Below the pieces are notes generated by a model, which worked only from the letters and a program-made list of their open reading frames with translations, made no database searches and was not told the DNA's origin. From assembly GCA_002347025.1 (NCBI GenBank), contig DEAE01000033.1, forward strand, positions 1 through 15,951: a stretch of 15,951 bases of DNA. The letters run 5' to 3'. Within the stretch, counting starts at the first letter, position 1, and each line of letters opens with the position of its first letter. This document shows positions 14,637-15,951 of this stretch, piece after piece. This DNA comes from Acidobacteria bacterium UBA2990. GTDB lineage: Bacteria; Acidobacteriota; Vicinamibacteria; Vicinamibacterales; UBA8438. The translations under genes were made by a program, and so were the position numbers.

Positions 14637-15464
14637 ATGTATGACTTTTGGTTTGGATCTCGTGATGAGATTTGTGCGAACGAAGAACGGTATTTGCTTT
14701 TTGTCAAGCGCATGTTGCCACGGTGGAGCAACTCGATTCCAGACTCAGAGTACCTCGCGATTCATCATGCTCTATCAACGCTCGATCTTCGTGGACGGCG
14801 TCCAGTCATCGTTGAAACAGGTGTCGGTGCAAGCACGATAGTCCTGTTGAACTTTGCAATGAAGCACGATGGGCTACTCTATTCTTGGGACCCGAACGGT
14901 CCGAAAGGTGCGCTGCTTCGCTCAGTGTGCACTGATACGTTGGTAACCCACCATCAGAAGCTTCTGCAACAGCATTGGAAGTTCGTTCCCTACAATAGCC
15001 ATTCTGTCCACCTCGGTCTACCAATCCTCGGAGAACTCGATGAAACTGTCGACTTCTGTTTTTTTGACAGCGAGCACACTCGAGAGGTGTTGATTGGTGA
15101 ATTGGCTCGGGTATCCCCTTTTTTGAGCGATGGAGCCATCGTGTCCATCGACGACGCGAACTACAGCTATGCGCATACGAATGTTGCCTATATCAACATG
15201 CAACGCCGCAAGCTGAACCTATCACCAATTGCAAATCCGAGCGACAACACCTGTGAACCGTTTTTTCGCGAGGTCGAGCAATTTCTTCGATCAACTTGGG
15301 GGCAAGTCGAGTACTTGGAAGATAGTTACAAACGAACCTACAAAGACGACCTGTTTTGGGCGTATTTCAGCTCAGACCGTTCGGTCATGGGGCGACTCGA
15401 GATGGAGAAGGCGGAGGCTCTTGAGCATCGCTTCGATTCCTGGCGTATTTCCGAACGTCTTTGA
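14637..15464 (+). CDS. Class I SAM-dependent methyltransferase
   Basis: A 275-residue soluble protein with a Rossmann methyltransferase core. Motif I is VIVETGVGAST (57-67), SWDPN (83-87) ends the second strand with the acidic residue that binds the SAM ribose, DFCFFDSEHT (139-148) matches the catalytic/metal region of Methyltransf_24-type and CmcI-like enzymes, and IVSIDDANYS (168-177) is the following strand. These enzymes often methylate sugar hydroxyls or secondary-metabolite oxygens, with a metal ion held by Asp/His residues. The target here may be a glycan hydroxyl or the FkbH-derived acyl group; both are inferences from context. ATG 14637 has only a weak ribosome site. The 168-bp gap from the FkbH gene is longer than usual within an operon. 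Confidence 0.8.
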   Translation: MYDFWFGSRDEICANEERYLLFVKRMLPRWSNSIPDSEYLAIHHALSTLDLRGRRPVIVETGVGASTIVLLNFAMKHDGLLYSWDPNGPKGALLRSVCTDTLVTHHQKLLQQHWKFVPYNSHSVHLGLPILGELDETVDFCFFDSEHTREVLIGELARVSPFLSDGAIVSIDDANYSYAHTNVAYINMQRRKLNLSPIANPSDNTCEPFFREVEQFLRSTWGQVEYLEDSYKRTYKDDLFWAYFSSDRSVMGRLEMEKAEALEHRFDSWRISERL

Positions 15465-15541
15465 GCTTTTCGGTGCTGGACTTGGCTCGGGAGAGTGTGT
15501 TCTTGAGTTGCATCGGGTTACCCAAGAGAGGTCTGGATTTT

Positions 15542-15943
15542 ATGAGAGTCGTCTGCGTTGGTGGAGCGCGATTTCTCGGCATCCACGTGACTGAGATGTT
15601 GACCGACCTGGGCTACTACGGTGTAGCAAAGGGTGATTTGCGGCGCTCTCCGTATGTGCTGCAACGACAGCGCATGATTGTTGGCGACATAATAGGCGAC
15701 CCTGTTTTACGCTGCGTGCCTGTTGAAGCTGGTCTTGGTGAATTCGACGTTCAGATGAGGAAGCCGATCAACCTAATCGAACGAAACCTTCTTGGAACAG
15801 ACCGTATCCTCGACGCACCTGTCGAAGTAAGAATTAAGTGGAGGCGTGGGGTGCCATTTCTCCCCGACTTGACCGGGCTTCTAGGTCTGATTGCGGACAG
15901 GCTAGGTTTGCCCAGGCTATTGGGGACGCCGCCTCAACCGTGA
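15542..15943 (+). pseudogene. Decayed or internally deleted nucleotide-sugar epimerase (SDR)
   Basis: A 133-residue ORF starts as an extended SDR: MRVVCVGGARFLGIHVTEML stands where intact members have TGGAGFxGSHxxExL, so the last two glycines/serine of the nucleotide motif are altered (GARFLGIH). IVGDI (46-50) matches the usual GDIxD block, and ERNLLGTDRILDAPVEV (80-96) is clearly the ExNxxGTxxLLDAA block. The middle (CVPVEAGLGEFDVQ) has lost the HLAA motif. After KWRR the SDR pattern breaks off, with no SxxYG and no YxxxK, and a hydrophobic tail (VPFLPDLTGLLGLIADRLGL) leads to the stop. A good ribosome site (AGAGAGG, 10 nt before ATG) remains. About 133 residues against 310-330 in intact members, so it should be inactive as an epimerase. 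It overlaps nothing; 77 bp separate it from the methyltransferase. Confidence 0.55.
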
Positions 15944-15951
15944 CTGCGATC

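Noticed and set aside
1..15951. CRISPR arrays, tRNA or rRNA genes, insertion sequences, transposase genes, phage attachment sites
   Set aside because: I looked for regularly spaced repeats, cloverleaf signatures, transposase motifs and terminal inverted repeats and saw none that hold up.

Overview
This 16 kb window reads as part of a surface-polysaccharide (O-antigen or capsule type) biosynthesis region of an uncultured Gram-negative-type bacterium. No single gene fixes the phylum. The reasons for the broad call are a polyprenyl-phosphate sugar-1-phosphate transferase, a Wzz-like chain-length protein, nucleotide-sugar enzymes of the FnlC/WecB and extended-SDR types, and a heptose-phosphate phosphatase. 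Base composition is balanced. Every recognised protein gene lies on the + strand, but most are separated by 100-280 bp, so this looks like a loosely packed, possibly eroding locus rather than one tight operon.

Layout. 1-334: C-terminal third of a non-hydrolysing UDP-HexNAc 2-epimerase. 504-2117: large Wzz-like protein. 2315-2887: GmhB-type HAD phosphatase. 3156-4955: a fusion of a WecA-type phosphoglycosyl transferase with the membrane and nucleotide-binding part of a FlaA1/CapD-type protein, without the SDR catalytic domain. 5202-6173: extended SDR epimerase/dehydratase. 6380-7750: polytopic GT-C-like membrane protein, followed by a small two-helix membrane protein with an extracytoplasmic beta-rich domain (7783-8502) and a TVP38/VTT membrane protein (8634-9365). 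9457-9770: no convincing + strand gene, but a dense, hairpin-rich minus-strand unit with its own promoter-like and terminator-like sequences. 9879-10187: short hypothetical gene. 10282-12210: sodium:solute symporter family protein. 12491-14468: a short ACP-like remnant followed by an FkbH-type HAD-IIIC protein. 14637-15464: class I methyltransferase. 15542-15943: short, decayed nucleotide-sugar epimerase-like ORF.

Proposed joint function (inference): the nucleotide-sugar enzymes supply precursors, the WecA-like domain starts the glycan on undecaprenyl phosphate, the GT-C protein adds a sugar from a lipid donor outside the membrane, and the Wzz-like protein sets chain length. The FkbH protein and methyltransferase probably make or attach a non-sugar decoration. 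The FkbH protein would normally need an acyl carrier protein, and the only ACP-like sequence beside it has lost the phosphopantetheine serine.

The most unusual element is the minus-strand structured RNA candidate at 9457-9735. It has two runs of abutting hairpins, a 10-bp long-range complement that competes with a local hairpin, a 13-nt perfect match to the complement of the 16S rRNA 3' end placed 7 nt before a 14-codon ORF, and an intrinsic terminator. I do not recognise it as a known RNA family.
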